NCBI RefSeq assembly: GCF_001456355.1
Contig: NZ_CP010271.1
Location: forward strand, 4,278,001-4,342,000
DNA length: 64,000 nucleotides
Source: Mycobacteroides saopaulense
Lineage (GTDB): Bacteria; Actinomycetota; Actinomycetes; Mycobacteriales; Mycobacteriaceae
Direction: 5' to 3'
A program made the translations under genes and the position numbers. Shown piece by piece: positions 53,810 to 62,864 of this stretch. How positions within the stretch are numbered: position 1 is the stretch's first letter; each line of letters begins with the position of its first letter. The notes beneath the pieces are model-generated. The model was not told the origin of the DNA. It did not search any database and saw nothing but the letters and a program-made list of their open reading frames with translations.

Positions 53810-55063
53810 CTACTTCGGCGGATCGATCGGAAGCGTGGGCCCACCATAAGGCGTGGGAATCGTGAAGCGTCCCTTCGGAGTTGGATCGGCAACCTTGCCG
53901 AGATCCGCCCCCATGGGCGGGCTGGCAGTGTCGTCGTCGGCCGGCCGAGGGGCATTCTTGGCACCGCGTACCAGCACCGCGGGATCGTCATCGCGGCAAT
54001 AGCCCGCGTACAGGAATGGCTCCGGGTAATCGGCGGCCGACACCGCGGTCCGCGGATACCCGTAGTCACAGGTATAGCGGGGGTAGATGTCGGCAACAGC
54101 CCACACACCATGGTCGTAGAAGGTGTTGCCCACCGCCTCGATCACCGATCCCCGGTAGGAGGGAAACAGGGCGTTGAGCGCCGGCACACGGACGTAAGAC
54201 AACTGCGCCACCGTGGTGAGGTTCCCCAGGAGTTGCGCCATATTGTCCGAGTTGTCGGCGATCACCGCATCGGTAGTGGCCAGCGGTCCGGGGACCCTGT
54301 CGATCAACGTGCGGAAACCGCCGTCCATCCGTGCCACGCCGTTCAGAGACCGGTTCAGTCCCTGCGTGGTGGTGACAAGGCCCTTGTTCATATCCGCGAA
54401 CGAAGACAACGTGACGCGACTGTTCTTGAGAACACTCACCGTCTCCGGGAGCACGGAGTCCAACGTCGACAGCAGGAACACGCCTCCGTCGATGATGTCG
54501 GTCATCTTGCGTGGCGCCTCACGCGAGAGATGAAGCTCCTTCTTGATGATCTCCAGCTTCTTCGTATCCGCCTGCGCGAGTGCACCATCGGCATCGGCGA
54601 GCAATCGCGACAGTGATACCGGCACCGTGGCCTGGCCGCGCGCGATCACGCTGCCGTTGCCCAAGTACGGGCCGGCGGTCGTCACGGGCGCGAAGTCGAC
54701 ATACTGCTCACCCGCCGGAGACAGGCCGGACACTCGCACCGGAGTCCCCACCGGAATCTTCACCCCGGATTCGATATGAATCTGAGCGACCGGCCCACGA
54801 GGTGACGGCGTGACCGAGTCGACACGGCCGATCCGCATGCCGCGCAAGGCCACATCCTGGTCGGGGATCAACCCGCCGGACTCGGGCAGCTCGATCGATA
54901 CCTCGTAGGTGGACGCAAAGGCCCTGGCGCGCAGCGCCCCTACCAGCAGATAGGCGCACGCCACCAGCAAAGTGGCCAAGAGAGCCAGCCCGGACAGCCA
55001 GAAACGGTTGCGATGCCCCATCTTCACGGCATCCACGACCGTGTTCGCCACTGTGTTGATCAT
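53810..55063 (-). CDS. Mce family protein, MceF-type
   Basis: 417 residues, last Mce gene of the operon. One N-terminal membrane helix (about 20-42), the MCE domain with GLIPDQDVALRGMRIG (about 60-140), long helical region, and a proline-rich C-terminal tail. The ATG overlaps the MceE stop (ATGA) and follows AGGAG. Convergent with the glycosidase gene, four bases apart. No Mce-associated (mas) genes follow it, unlike in mce1 of M. tuberculosis. Confidence 0.93.
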   Translation of the reverse strand: MINTVANTVVDAVKMGHRNRFWLSGLALLATLLVACAYLLVGALRARAFASTYEVSIELPESGGLIPDQDVALRGMRIGRVDSVTPSPRGPVAQIHIESGVKIPVGTPVRVSGLSPAGEQYVDFAPVTTAGPYLGNGSVIARGQATVPVSLSRLLADADGALAQADTKKLEIIKKELHLSREAPRKMTDIIDGGVFLLSTLDSVLPETVSVLKNSRVTLSSFADMNKGLVTTTQGLNRSLNGVARMDGGFRTLIDRVPGPLATTDAVIADNSDNMAQLLGNLTTVAQLSYVRVPALNALFPSYRGSVIEAVGNTFYDHGVWAVADIYPRYTCDYGYPRTAVSAADYPEPFLYAGYCRDDDPAVLVRGAKNAPRPADDDTASPPMGADLGKVADPTPKGRFTIPTPYGGPTLPIDPPK

Positions 55064-56268
55064 CGCGGCGGCTCCTGAGGTACGGGCACGGCACCCGGCA
55101 CCGGCTCGATGACTCCCGGCTCGGTCGGGCTGGGGCGCATCGGAATTGCCGGGGCATCGGGTCCCTTGCCCACGACGCGCTCCTGCAGGCGCCACAGCGT
55201 GTACTTGAACGAACCCACGAGTTTGGCCCAGTCATAACGCTTCGGCCCATGGAGCCCCGGATCGCCCTTGTACCCGATGTCGGGAATGGAGCCGAGCGCG
55301 ATCTTGTCGATCGACACCCGAGCGGCGAATGCCGATCCGGCCATGATCTTCACGATCGGAGGCATCAATCGATTCAGTGCGGCAAGGCTGGTGTCGGGGC
55401 TGACAGCGATGTCGTTGAACGAGGCCGACAAGGTGTTGAAGTCGGCGATCACGCTGCGGCCACTGGTGTCGGTGCCGCCGATCGACGGGAACTTGGAGAG
55501 CTGCTTGGTCACCGCGCCCACCTGGTCGGCCAGGTCCGCGATATGCGACGCATTGGCCGAGAGCGTGTCGGTGGCGGGCGCAGCCGCGACCAGCAGCTCC
55601 GAAAGCGTGTCGTGGCGCGTGTTCATCTCGGCCGCAAGCTGGGCCGTATCACGCAACGCCGAATCCAGCTGGCTGGAACGGGCATTGATCGTGCCCAGCA
55701 GTCGATTCGACTTGCCGATCAGATCGCCGAACGCCTGACCGTTGGTTCCCGTCGCGCGTCCCAGCCCATTGACGGTGCCCGTGAGATTGCGTACCGCACC
55801 ACCGTTGACGATGATCGCCGCCGAGCTCAGCACGGCCTCCACGGTCGCGGCGGCCGTGGTCGCATCCAGGCCGATGGTGTCCCCGTCCCGCAGCAGCGGT
55901 GCGTTGGGGTCGGCCGGTCTCGGCGGTTTCAGCGAGACGAAGACGTCACCCAGCGGGGTCGCGGTACGCAGCTCCACCGTCGTGCCCTTGGGGATCTCGA
56001 CATCCGAACGGATCCGCATCGTGACCACGGCGGTGTAGTTGGCGGTGCTCATGGAGTCGACCTCGCCGACATCGGCGCCGCCCAGTTTCACCTTGGCACG
56101 CGATGGCAGGTTCAAGATGTTGGTGAACAAGGCCGTCAAGCCGTACGAACCACCGGACATGCCCGGCGCCGGAAGCGGCAGGCTGGCAAGACCATTGGTG
56201 CTGCATCCGCTCGTCAGCAGCACGGCAACGACCACCGACGGCCCCGCGAGTCTTTGCCATCGATTCAT
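55060..56268 (-). CDS. Mce family lipoprotein, MceE-type
   Basis: 402 residues. Lipoprotein signal peptide with lipobox TSGC (Cys near 24), as in LprK and other fifth Mce subunits; then the MCE domain (about 35-130; LPSRAKVKLGGADVGEV) and a long helical part. The tail is proline-rich. The ATG overlaps the MceD stop by four bases. It anchors in the outer leaflet of the inner membrane or further out as part of the Mce conduit. Confidence 0.93.
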   Translation of the reverse strand: MNRWQRLAGPSVVVAVLLTSGCSTNGLASLPLPAPGMSGGSYGLTALFTNILNLPSRAKVKLGGADVGEVDSMSTANYTAVVTMRIRSDVEIPKGTTVELRTATPLGDVFVSLKPPRPADPNAPLLRDGDTIGLDATTAAATVEAVLSSAAIIVNGGAVRNLTGTVNGLGRATGTNGQAFGDLIGKSNRLLGTINARSSQLDSALRDTAQLAAEMNTRHDTLSELLVAAAPATDTLSANASHIADLADQVGAVTKQLSKFPSIGGTDTSGRSVIADFNTLSASFNDIAVSPDTSLAALNRLMPPIVKIMAGSAFAARVSIDKIALGSIPDIGYKGDPGLHGPKRYDWAKLVGSFKYTLWRLQERVVGKGPDAPAIPMRPSPTEPGVIEPVPGAVPVPQEPPR

Positions 56269-57386
56269 TTCTGCCCCATCGCCGCGAGACCGTCGAGTAC
56301 GTAGGTCAACCCGAAGTCGGGTCCGTAGTCCTGCAGAGTTCCTGTGCTGCATCCCAATTGGCGCAGGCCCATGAGGTTGCAGATTTCCTTGGCGGCCTGG
56401 GTGTCGAACAACAACCGGTCCGCCGGCACATGGGCACGTACCACGTTGTTGACCGGATCGACGATGTTGTAGACGTTGTCCGCCATCAACGGAAGCAGGT
56501 CGAACCCCTCGGACAGCTCCCTGCGGTTGTCGTATATCGCCTGCGCGATCTGGTTGGAGTTGCCCACCGAGTCCTTGATGGCGTCGCGGTTCTGTTCCAG
56601 AAGTGAACCAGCTTGCAGCAGAATGTTGTTGAGCTGCTTGCCGGTACTACCCGATCCCAGCTGCTCCTGATCGAGCACCTGAGACAGCTGGCGCACCGTG
56701 GAGGAGAACTCGCGGATGTTCTGGTCGTTGCGTGCCGAAGCCTCGAACAGGGAGCTCAGCCGGGTGATGATCTTGGTCAACTGGTCGCGGGTCAGGGCGC
56801 CGCCGTCGGCACTCAGCCGAAGCGCCTTGGACAACTCGTCCAGGGACGACCGCATCAACTCGCCGTTCCCGGACAGCGCGTCGGTGCTGTTGTTGATGAC
56901 ATCTGCCAGCGGGCCGGCGCCCTTCCCGTCGCCCTTCATGGCCTTCGAGAGCCTGTCGATCATGGCCAGCACCCGGTCGAACTCCACGGGCGTCTTGGTG
57001 CGATCCAGCCCGATGATGTCACCGCTCTTGAGCGTCGGCCCACCCCGGTAAACAGGCGTCAGTTCGATATGGCGGTCGGTGAGGATCGACGTGGACACCG
57101 TGACGGCCTTGGCATCGGCCGGCACCTTGACCTTGGAGTCGATCGTGAACTCCACCTCCATGTAGGTGCCGCGCGAGGTGATCTTGGTGACCTTGCCGAT
57201 GGGCATACCCAACACCGACACCTTGTTGTCCGGGTACAGCCCGGAGACCGACTCGAATTGAGCCGTGATGGTGAGCCTGTTGCTCCGCTCACGCAAATAG
57301 GTCCACCCCACCGCAGCGACCACTATCGCGGCCACCACCGCCAGTGCCCCCGCGATCCATATCGCTCGTTTGGTCATCGCGTTCAT
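56265..57386 (-). CDS. Mce family protein, MceD-type
   Basis: 373 residues: an N-terminal helix (about 6-28), MCE domain with SGLYPDNKVSVLGMPIGKV (about 45-120), then coiled helices and a Cys-containing C-terminal segment (QLGCSTGTLQDYG). The ATG at 57386 overlaps the MceC stop (ATGA). Fourth subunit in the canonical A-F order. Confidence 0.93.
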   Translation of the reverse strand: MNAMTKRAIWIAGALAVVAAIVVAAVGWTYLRERSNRLTITAQFESVSGLYPDNKVSVLGMPIGKVTKITSRGTYMEVEFTIDSKVKVPADAKAVTVSTSILTDRHIELTPVYRGGPTLKSGDIIGLDRTKTPVEFDRVLAMIDRLSKAMKGDGKGAGPLADVINNSTDALSGNGELMRSSLDELSKALRLSADGGALTRDQLTKIITRLSSLFEASARNDQNIREFSSTVRQLSQVLDQEQLGSGSTGKQLNNILLQAGSLLEQNRDAIKDSVGNSNQIAQAIYDNRRELSEGFDLLPLMADNVYNIVDPVNNVVRAHVPADRLLFDTQAAKEICNLMGLRQLGCSTGTLQDYGPDFGLTYVLDGLAAMGQK

Positions 57387-58441
57387 TGGCAGTCCTTGAA
57401 GTACGGGATCATGTTGAACTGCTTGGCTCTTCCACTGATCGCACACATCCACGAATCCACAGCGAGACCGCCGGGAGCACTCAGCTCGAGTGCATTGCCG
57501 TAGCCCGTGAGGTTGGTGAAGTTTCGCGCGGCGACCGCCGTCACCTGCAGCAGGCTCCGGAACAAGTCGTCGTGACCGCCGATCAAATTGCTGAAGGTCT
57601 TCACGTCGGCGATGAGCGCGTCGACCGCACGTCGGTCCTTGACCACGATCTTGTTCAGGACGTTCACCAGCTCGGTCACGGCACGCATCATCGAGTGGAA
57701 GCTCGCCTGCCGAGAAACGAATTCGCCGAGCAGGTCACGCCCCTGGACGATCAACTTGCCGATATCCCCCTGCTGGCGTTGCAGGGTGCCCGCCACCAAC
57801 TCCGTGCTGGACAGCAGCGTGCCGAGTTGATCGCGGCGATGCGATATCACCGACGACAGTGTCTGAATGTTCTCCATCGCCTGCGGCAGCACTGCGGGCA
57901 AGCCCTCCAGCTGCTTGCCCAATATCGCCGTCGACTCCGCGATCTTGTCGGCGTCGACTTGTTCGAAGGTCGAGGTGGCGTCCTGCAGCGTGGCCTGCAG
58001 GTCGTACGGAACATCGGTGTGGGCCAGGTCTATTCGGCGGTTGGGCAGAGTGCCGTCGCCACCGTTACGCAACTCCACGTACTGATTGCCCAGAATCGTG
58101 GTGATCTTGATCGATGCCTTGGCGTCCTTGCGCAGTTTGATGTCGTCGCGAACCCGCATACCGACTTCGATACGGTCGCCCGCCAGCTCGACGCTCGTGA
58201 CTTCCCCCACCGACACGCCCGCGTAAGACACGTTGGCCCCCGGCTGTAGCGACGCGGCCTGTAAGAACTCGCCGGTGTAATGGCTGTACCCGATGCCGAT
58301 CGCCTTCACCAGCAGCATCGCGCCCACCAGGGCTCCGATGACCGCCAGCGCTATCGCACCCAGCCATATCTTGTTGTACGTCTCGACGGGACGACGCGAG
58401 ATGCTCCGCCATAACGATTGCCACACGGTAGGTTCAGCCAT
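57383..58441 (-). CDS. Mce family protein, MceC-type
   Basis: 352 residues: an N-terminal cytoplasmic stretch with RRPVETYNK, one helix (about 26-48), MCE domain with PGANVSYAGVSVGEV, then helices. ATG 58441 overlaps the MceB gene by eight bases. Ends with a Cys-Gln. Third subunit of the operon. Confidence 0.93.
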   Translation of the reverse strand: MAEPTVWQSLWRSISRRPVETYNKIWLGAIALAVIGALVGAMLLVKAIGIGYSHYTGEFLQAASLQPGANVSYAGVSVGEVTSVELAGDRIEVGMRVRDDIKLRKDAKASIKITTILGNQYVELRNGGDGTLPNRRIDLAHTDVPYDLQATLQDATSTFEQVDADKIAESTAILGKQLEGLPAVLPQAMENIQTLSSVISHRRDQLGTLLSSTELVAGTLQRQQGDIGKLIVQGRDLLGEFVSRQASFHSMMRAVTELVNVLNKIVVKDRRAVDALIADVKTFSNLIGGHDDLFRSLLQVTAVAARNFTNLTGYGNALELSAPGGLAVDSWMCAISGRAKQFNMIPYFKDCQ

Positions 58442-59489
58442 CTGCCAGGTTCCTGCATTTCGGGGTGTATTGAGCCTTGTTGCCAGGTGTGGCGGCATTG
58501 ACGATGATCGGAACGACGTCGTTGAGACCCGGGAAAAACCCGGTTATGTTGAGATCGCAGACGTATCCGTTGATGAAGGCGCCCTCTTGGGTGGTACGTG
58601 CGACGCCCTTCAACAGCAGCGGCAGATTGGCTCCGGCGAAGGCTAGCTGCGGCTCGACGGTGTTCAGGTGACTGACGAATCCCGGTTCCCGGTGCAGTAT
58701 CTCGTTGAGCTGCGGATACACCGTGTCCGAGATCTTCGACAGCCGGCGCACGGCGAATCCCGTCGACCCTACCGAATCGACCAGTGCGGCGCGCCGATTG
58801 TCCAGAATGGCCACCATCTCCCGGGTGTGCGTCAACACGCTGTCCAGATTCTTGTTCTGCCCGGCAAGAGTTTTCGTCAGCCCGTTGAGGTTCGTGATCA
58901 CATCGTCGAGAACTTTGTCGCGGCCCGCGAAGGTCTCGGTCAGTTGTGAGGTCTGATCCACCAACCCGACGATCGAGCCGGTATCCCCTTGCAATGACTT
59001 GACGACTCCGTCGGTGAGATTGTCGACCTCGGTGGGGTCCAGCACGCTGAAAAGCGGCTCGAATCCGTGCAGCAGCATTCCGATGTCGAAGGACGGCTCG
59101 GTCTGCTCCACCGGAATCACGCTTCCCGGCTTGAGCCGATCCGTGCTGCCCGTCTTGCCCATCGACAGCCCCAGATAGCGCTGACCAACGATGTTCTGGT
59201 AGGTGATCGTCGCAATCGTGTTGCCGTACAACGGTTGCTCGGTCTGCACCCGAAAGTCCACCTTGGCTAGGTCACCATCGATCGCAACCGATTCGACACG
59301 CCCGACGCGCACGCCGGCGATGCGGACATCGTCCCCGTCACGCAGCCCGGTGACATCGGTGAACATCGCGGCGTAGGCATTGGTGGACCCGGCCACCTCA
59401 CGGCGCAATGTGGCATAGACCAGCCAGGTCATGGCCAAGGCGATCACCATGAAGACCGACAACCCGATCAACGGACCACGAAACTTCAT
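58434..59489 (-). CDS. Mce family protein, MceB-type
   Basis: 351 residues: an N-terminal helix (about 5-27), MCE domain with DVTGLRDGDDVRIAGVRVG (about 40-125), helical region, and a short C-terminal Cys segment. ATG 59489 overlaps the MceA stop by four bases. Second subunit of the operon. Confidence 0.93.
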   Translation of the reverse strand: MKFRGPLIGLSVFMVIALAMTWLVYATLRREVAGSTNAYAAMFTDVTGLRDGDDVRIAGVRVGRVESVAIDGDLAKVDFRVQTEQPLYGNTIATITYQNIVGQRYLGLSMGKTGSTDRLKPGSVIPVEQTEPSFDIGMLLHGFEPLFSVLDPTEVDNLTDGVVKSLQGDTGSIVGLVDQTSQLTETFAGRDKVLDDVITNLNGLTKTLAGQNKNLDSVLTHTREMVAILDNRRAALVDSVGSTGFAVRRLSKISDTVYPQLNEILHREPGFVSHLNTVEPQLAFAGANLPLLLKGVARTTQEGAFINGYVCDLNITGFFPGLNDVVPIIVNAATPGNKAQYTPKCRNLADG

Positions 59490-61021
59490 CGCGCACCCCC
59501 TGCCGAGGCCTGCTGAGCTACAACGGGTTTGGTGCCCCTGGCGACGGGACCGAGCAGAAGCTGCGTGGATGAGTTCGCCTGGCCACCGGTGATCATGCCC
59601 AGCTGCTCACGTTCGACCTTGCTGCCCACGGGACCAACGGCCCCACCGAACGAGGCCGGCGCCGTGGCCGCTGGGGCGGGGGCGCCCGGACTTCCGGGGG
59701 GTGGTTCGGTGTCACCGGGGTCGACCGTGCCCGGAATCCGCGGAGACGGGTTGGGCTGCCACCACGGCAACGGAGGATTGGGGTCCTGCAGATTCGGGTG
59801 CGGGTTGTACAAAGGCGGCCCGGTGACGATCAGATTCCCATCCGGCCCGACCTCTGTTCCCGGTGGCGGCGCCAGATCGGGCGGTGGCTTGTAGTTCTGC
59901 GGAAGCAACGTTTCGGGAAGGTCGGGCCGTACCACCAACTCGGGGGCGGTGAAGCAGCTCGGGCCCTTCAACTCTCCGTACTGCGGGCAATCGGCGCGGG
60001 TGTACATCGTCGACGGCGTGAAGGAGAGAACTCCTCGGATGTTGACGACGTCCTTCTCCGGATCCCACACCTCGTTGAAGAACTTGTCGGAGAACACCTT
60101 GAGCCGGCTCGCGATCGGCAAGAAGTGCACCGAATTCTGGGCGAGCACGCCCACGACGGGCGTGAGCTTGGTCGTGATGTCGATCATCCGGTCCGTCTGA
60201 TTGTCCAACGATTGCCGAACGGTTCCCGTGGTGTGCAGCCCCGCGTTGAGCAGAGTCTGCAATTGCTCACGCTTTTCAGCCAGGGTCTGCATGGGCTTGA
60301 TGGCCTGATGCAGCGCATCGACAAGCTCGGGTGCCGTCGTTTGCAATCCCTTGGTCGCGTCCAGGAGCGCGGAGAGGGTCGAGGGACCCGTATCGGTGGC
60401 CACGATGTCATTGAGCTGATCGATGATTCGAGTCAACTGCCCGGCCGCATTCAGGAGGGTGGCACGGCGACCCTCGGTCGCCGCCGCGATGACGGCGAAG
60501 ATACCCACCGAATCGTCATCGCGACCGCGCCCGTTGGCCAGCAAGATGTCGCGCAGCTTGCTGATGGTGGTCTGGAACAGCACCGTCGGCAGCTCGGTTT
60601 CTTCGGGGATCACGGTTCCGTCGGTGATCGCGGCGCCCGGACCATGATCGACCAGCTCCACCGAGGAGACGGCGAACACGTTACTGGGAACCACCCTGGC
60701 GGTGACCGATCGCGGAATCGTATGCGCCAGATTGGGCTTCAGATCGATATGAACGACATTCGGCTTGCCGCGCTGCGAAGGGGTCAGATCGTTCACCGAG
60801 CCAACCAGCACGCCCTGGTATTTGACGTCGGACTTGGCGGGCAGGCCGTCGCCGACGTTGGTGAGTTCGGCGGCCACGCGCACGTAGTTGTTGAACCGGC
60901 CGGTTGACTTGATGATCAAGGCGGTGCCGACCAGGGCGGCCACCACGGCGATGGCTACGCCACACAGGAGTAGTTGTCGGTCCGAGGGGCCCCGGCCGTC
61001 GGTCTCAAAGGAGTTCGGCAC
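59486..61021 (-). CDS. Mce family protein, MceA-type, first gene of permease-less operon
   Basis: 511 residues: helix at about 18-38, MCE domain (about 40-125; GLPAKSDVKYQGVLVG), helical domain, Cys segment LKGPSCFTAPE, and a proline-rich tail followed by an Ala/Gly/Val-rich end. GTG 61021 follows GGAGGAGG. It is closely paralogous along its whole length to the partial MceA at 1-1227. No yrbE genes lie upstream; the next gene on this strand is fadD5 after a 239-base gap. It does not resemble Mce1A of M. tuberculosis as I remember that sequence. Confidence 0.94.
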   Translation of the reverse strand: MPNSFETDGRGPSDRQLLLCGVAIAVVAALVGTALIIKSTGRFNNYVRVAAELTNVGDGLPAKSDVKYQGVLVGSVNDLTPSQRGKPNVVHIDLKPNLAHTIPRSVTARVVPSNVFAVSSVELVDHGPGAAITDGTVIPEETELPTVLFQTTISKLRDILLANGRGRDDDSVGIFAVIAAATEGRRATLLNAAGQLTRIIDQLNDIVATDTGPSTLSALLDATKGLQTTAPELVDALHQAIKPMQTLAEKREQLQTLLNAGLHTTGTVRQSLDNQTDRMIDITTKLTPVVGVLAQNSVHFLPIASRLKVFSDKFFNEVWDPEKDVVNIRGVLSFTPSTMYTRADCPQYGELKGPSCFTAPELVVRPDLPETLLPQNYKPPPDLAPPPGTEVGPDGNLIVTGPPLYNPHPNLQDPNPPLPWWQPNPSPRIPGTVDPGDTEPPPGSPGAPAPAATAPASFGGAVGPVGSKVEREQLGMITGGQANSSTQLLLGPVARGTKPVVAQQASAGGAR

Positions 61022-61173
61022 GCAAACCTCCTCCGATATCACCTGGACGTGTGTCGGTGCAGCGCCGCAGCATGATCCGAAGCACCACCTGAGTCCCTTT
61101 CATCAGCAAACGCAGCCCACCAGCTCAGTGGCTTTGGTCACGTGGCCCCTCCGTTGTGACGCCAATTACTGGA

Positions 61174-61205
61174 ATGTACAGTGCGTGCAGTTCTATGTAC
61201 TGCGC
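61174..61205. promoter_or_regulatory. Direct repeat upstream of mceA-F operon
   Basis: ATGTACAGTGC (61174-61184) and ATGTACTGCGC (61195-61205) share eight of eleven bases and start exactly 21 bp apart, two helical turns. They sit in the gap between fadD5 and mceA and could be a regulator site or promoter elements. The rest of the 61022-61260 gap shows nothing else clear. Confidence 0.4.
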
Positions 61206-61260
61206 TTCACCAAATTTTTCTGAATCCAGATTCATATTTGCTGCGGCTCCCCCCACGGCA

Positions 61261-62853
61261 TTACGCCTCGGTGCCGTATCGCTGCCGCAGCTCGGTCTTG
61301 AGCACCTTCCCCGACGGATTGCGCGGCAGCGCATCCACGACCACGAGGTCCTTGGGATGCTTGTACCGCGCCAGTCGTTCGGTGAGGAAGACGTCGAGTT
61401 CGCCGATGGTCAATCCCTCGCCGTGGATAGCCGCCACCGCGACCGGCACCTCCCCCCACTTCTCGTGGGGCCTGCCGATCACCGCAACCTCGGTGATCAA
61501 CTCGTGCTCAGCAAGCACGTTCTCCACCTCCGCGCAGTAGATGTTCTCTCCACCGGAGATGATCATGTCTTTCTTACGGTCCACTACCCACACGAAACCA
61601 TCTGCGTCCTGGCGCACCAGGTCCCCCGAGTGAAACCAGCCACCCTCGAAGGCCTCTGCGGTAGCCGCCGGGTTGTTCCAATAGCCCTGCATCAAGGTGG
61701 GCGCCCGGTACACGATCTCTCCCACCTCGCCGACCGGTACATCATTCATGTTGTCGTCGACAACCCGCGCCGAAACCGTGGGAATCACCCGTCCGACAGA
61801 GCCCATCTTTCGGATTGCGTCCTCCCCCATGAGCATGCAGGTCACCGGCGACATCTCGGTCTGCCCGAACGCGGCCAGGATCCGGGCATCGGGGAACGTC
61901 TCGGACATCGTCCTCAGCAACACATCGCTGGCCGGAGCGGCGCCCCAGGACAGGGTTTTGAGCTTCACTTTGCGCGGGTTTGCTCGTTGTGCAGCGCAGA
62001 CCGCCTGCCACTGCGCCGGAACCAGGAAGATCCCGGTGACTCCCTCGGCCTCCAGCACATCCAGCAGAGCACCGGGATCGAAAGCCCCGAGCGGATGGAT
62101 GACCGTAGGCAGTCCCAGCAGCAACCCCGTGATCATGTTGCCCACACCCGCGATGTGGAACATGGGCACACCGATGAATCCCACATCCGTATTCAGGTCG
62201 ACGGTGGTGCTCAGCAGATAGGTCATCGCCTGGCCCGAAAGGTTGAGGTGGGTCAGCACCGCGCCTTTGGGTCGGCCGGTCGTTCCGGAGGTGTACATGA
62301 TGAGCGCCGGGGTATCGCCGGGTAGATCCACCTCGGGGTGTGCTTCGCCTTCCTCGGCGACGACCTCCTCGTATCCGAGCGCACCGTCCTCCGACTCCGA
62401 ACCGGCGACGATGACCGTCTCCAAGGCCGCCACCTGCTGACGCACCGCGGCGGCCACCGGCGCCAGCACCGTCTCCGTGATCGCCACCTTGGCCCCGCTG
62501 TCCTGGACCAGGAACGCGATCTCGGGCGGGGTCATGCGGAAGTTCACCGGGATCGCGATGGCACCGAGTTCGTTGATGGCAAGCCATGATTCGACATACT
62601 CCGGGCGGTTGAGCATGAGAATCAGTACGCGGTCCCCGGATCCGACGCCGCGCCGGGCGAGCGCGTCGGCCAGGGATTGCACACGCTGACTCAGTTCACC
62701 CCAGGAGATGCTGCGGCCCAGATAGCGGATGGCGGTGGCATTGGGTTGCATGAGTGCGTGCCGCGCCAGCTGGTTACACCAGTTCTGCCGCCGCGCGCGG
62801 TACGGCTGGTCGAGTCCGGCGGACTGGGTGATTGCGTCGATCATGTCGGTCAC
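61261..62853 (-). CDS. fadD5: Fatty-acyl-CoA synthetase FadD5
   Basis: 530-residue adenylate-forming ligase. P-loop MYTSGTTGRPKGAV, adenine motif AAFGQTEMSPVTCML, hinge VVDRKKDMIISGGENIYCAE and catalytic Lys in NPSGKVLKTEL are intact. Long identities with FadD5 of M. tuberculosis as I recall it (for example RRQNWCNQL-like start and TGIFLVPAQWQAVC). In M. tuberculosis fadD5 is the first gene of the mce1 operon and is linked to recycling of mycolic or other fatty acids. GTG 62853 follows AGGAGAG, 11 bases after the crotonase stop. Confidence 0.92.
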   Translation of the reverse strand: MTDMIDAITQSAGLDQPYRARRQNWCNQLARHALMQPNATAIRYLGRSISWGELSQRVQSLADALARRGVGSGDRVLILMLNRPEYVESWLAINELGAIAIPVNFRMTPPEIAFLVQDSGAKVAITETVLAPVAAAVRQQVAALETVIVAGSESEDGALGYEEVVAEEGEAHPEVDLPGDTPALIMYTSGTTGRPKGAVLTHLNLSGQAMTYLLSTTVDLNTDVGFIGVPMFHIAGVGNMITGLLLGLPTVIHPLGAFDPGALLDVLEAEGVTGIFLVPAQWQAVCAAQRANPRKVKLKTLSWGAAPASDVLLRTMSETFPDARILAAFGQTEMSPVTCMLMGEDAIRKMGSVGRVIPTVSARVVDDNMNDVPVGEVGEIVYRAPTLMQGYWNNPAATAEAFEGGWFHSGDLVRQDADGFVWVVDRKKDMIISGGENIYCAEVENVLAEHELITEVAVIGRPHEKWGEVPVAVAAIHGEGLTIGELDVFLTERLARYKHPKDLVVVDALPRNPSGKVLKTELRQRYGTEA

Positions 62854-62864
62854 AAGCTCTCCTA

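Noticed and set aside
53810..61021. Calling this operon mce1
   Set aside because: fadD5 and GntR position argue for it, but the MceA sequence does not resemble Mce1A as remembered and yrbE1AB are absent, so no mce number or gene symbols were given.
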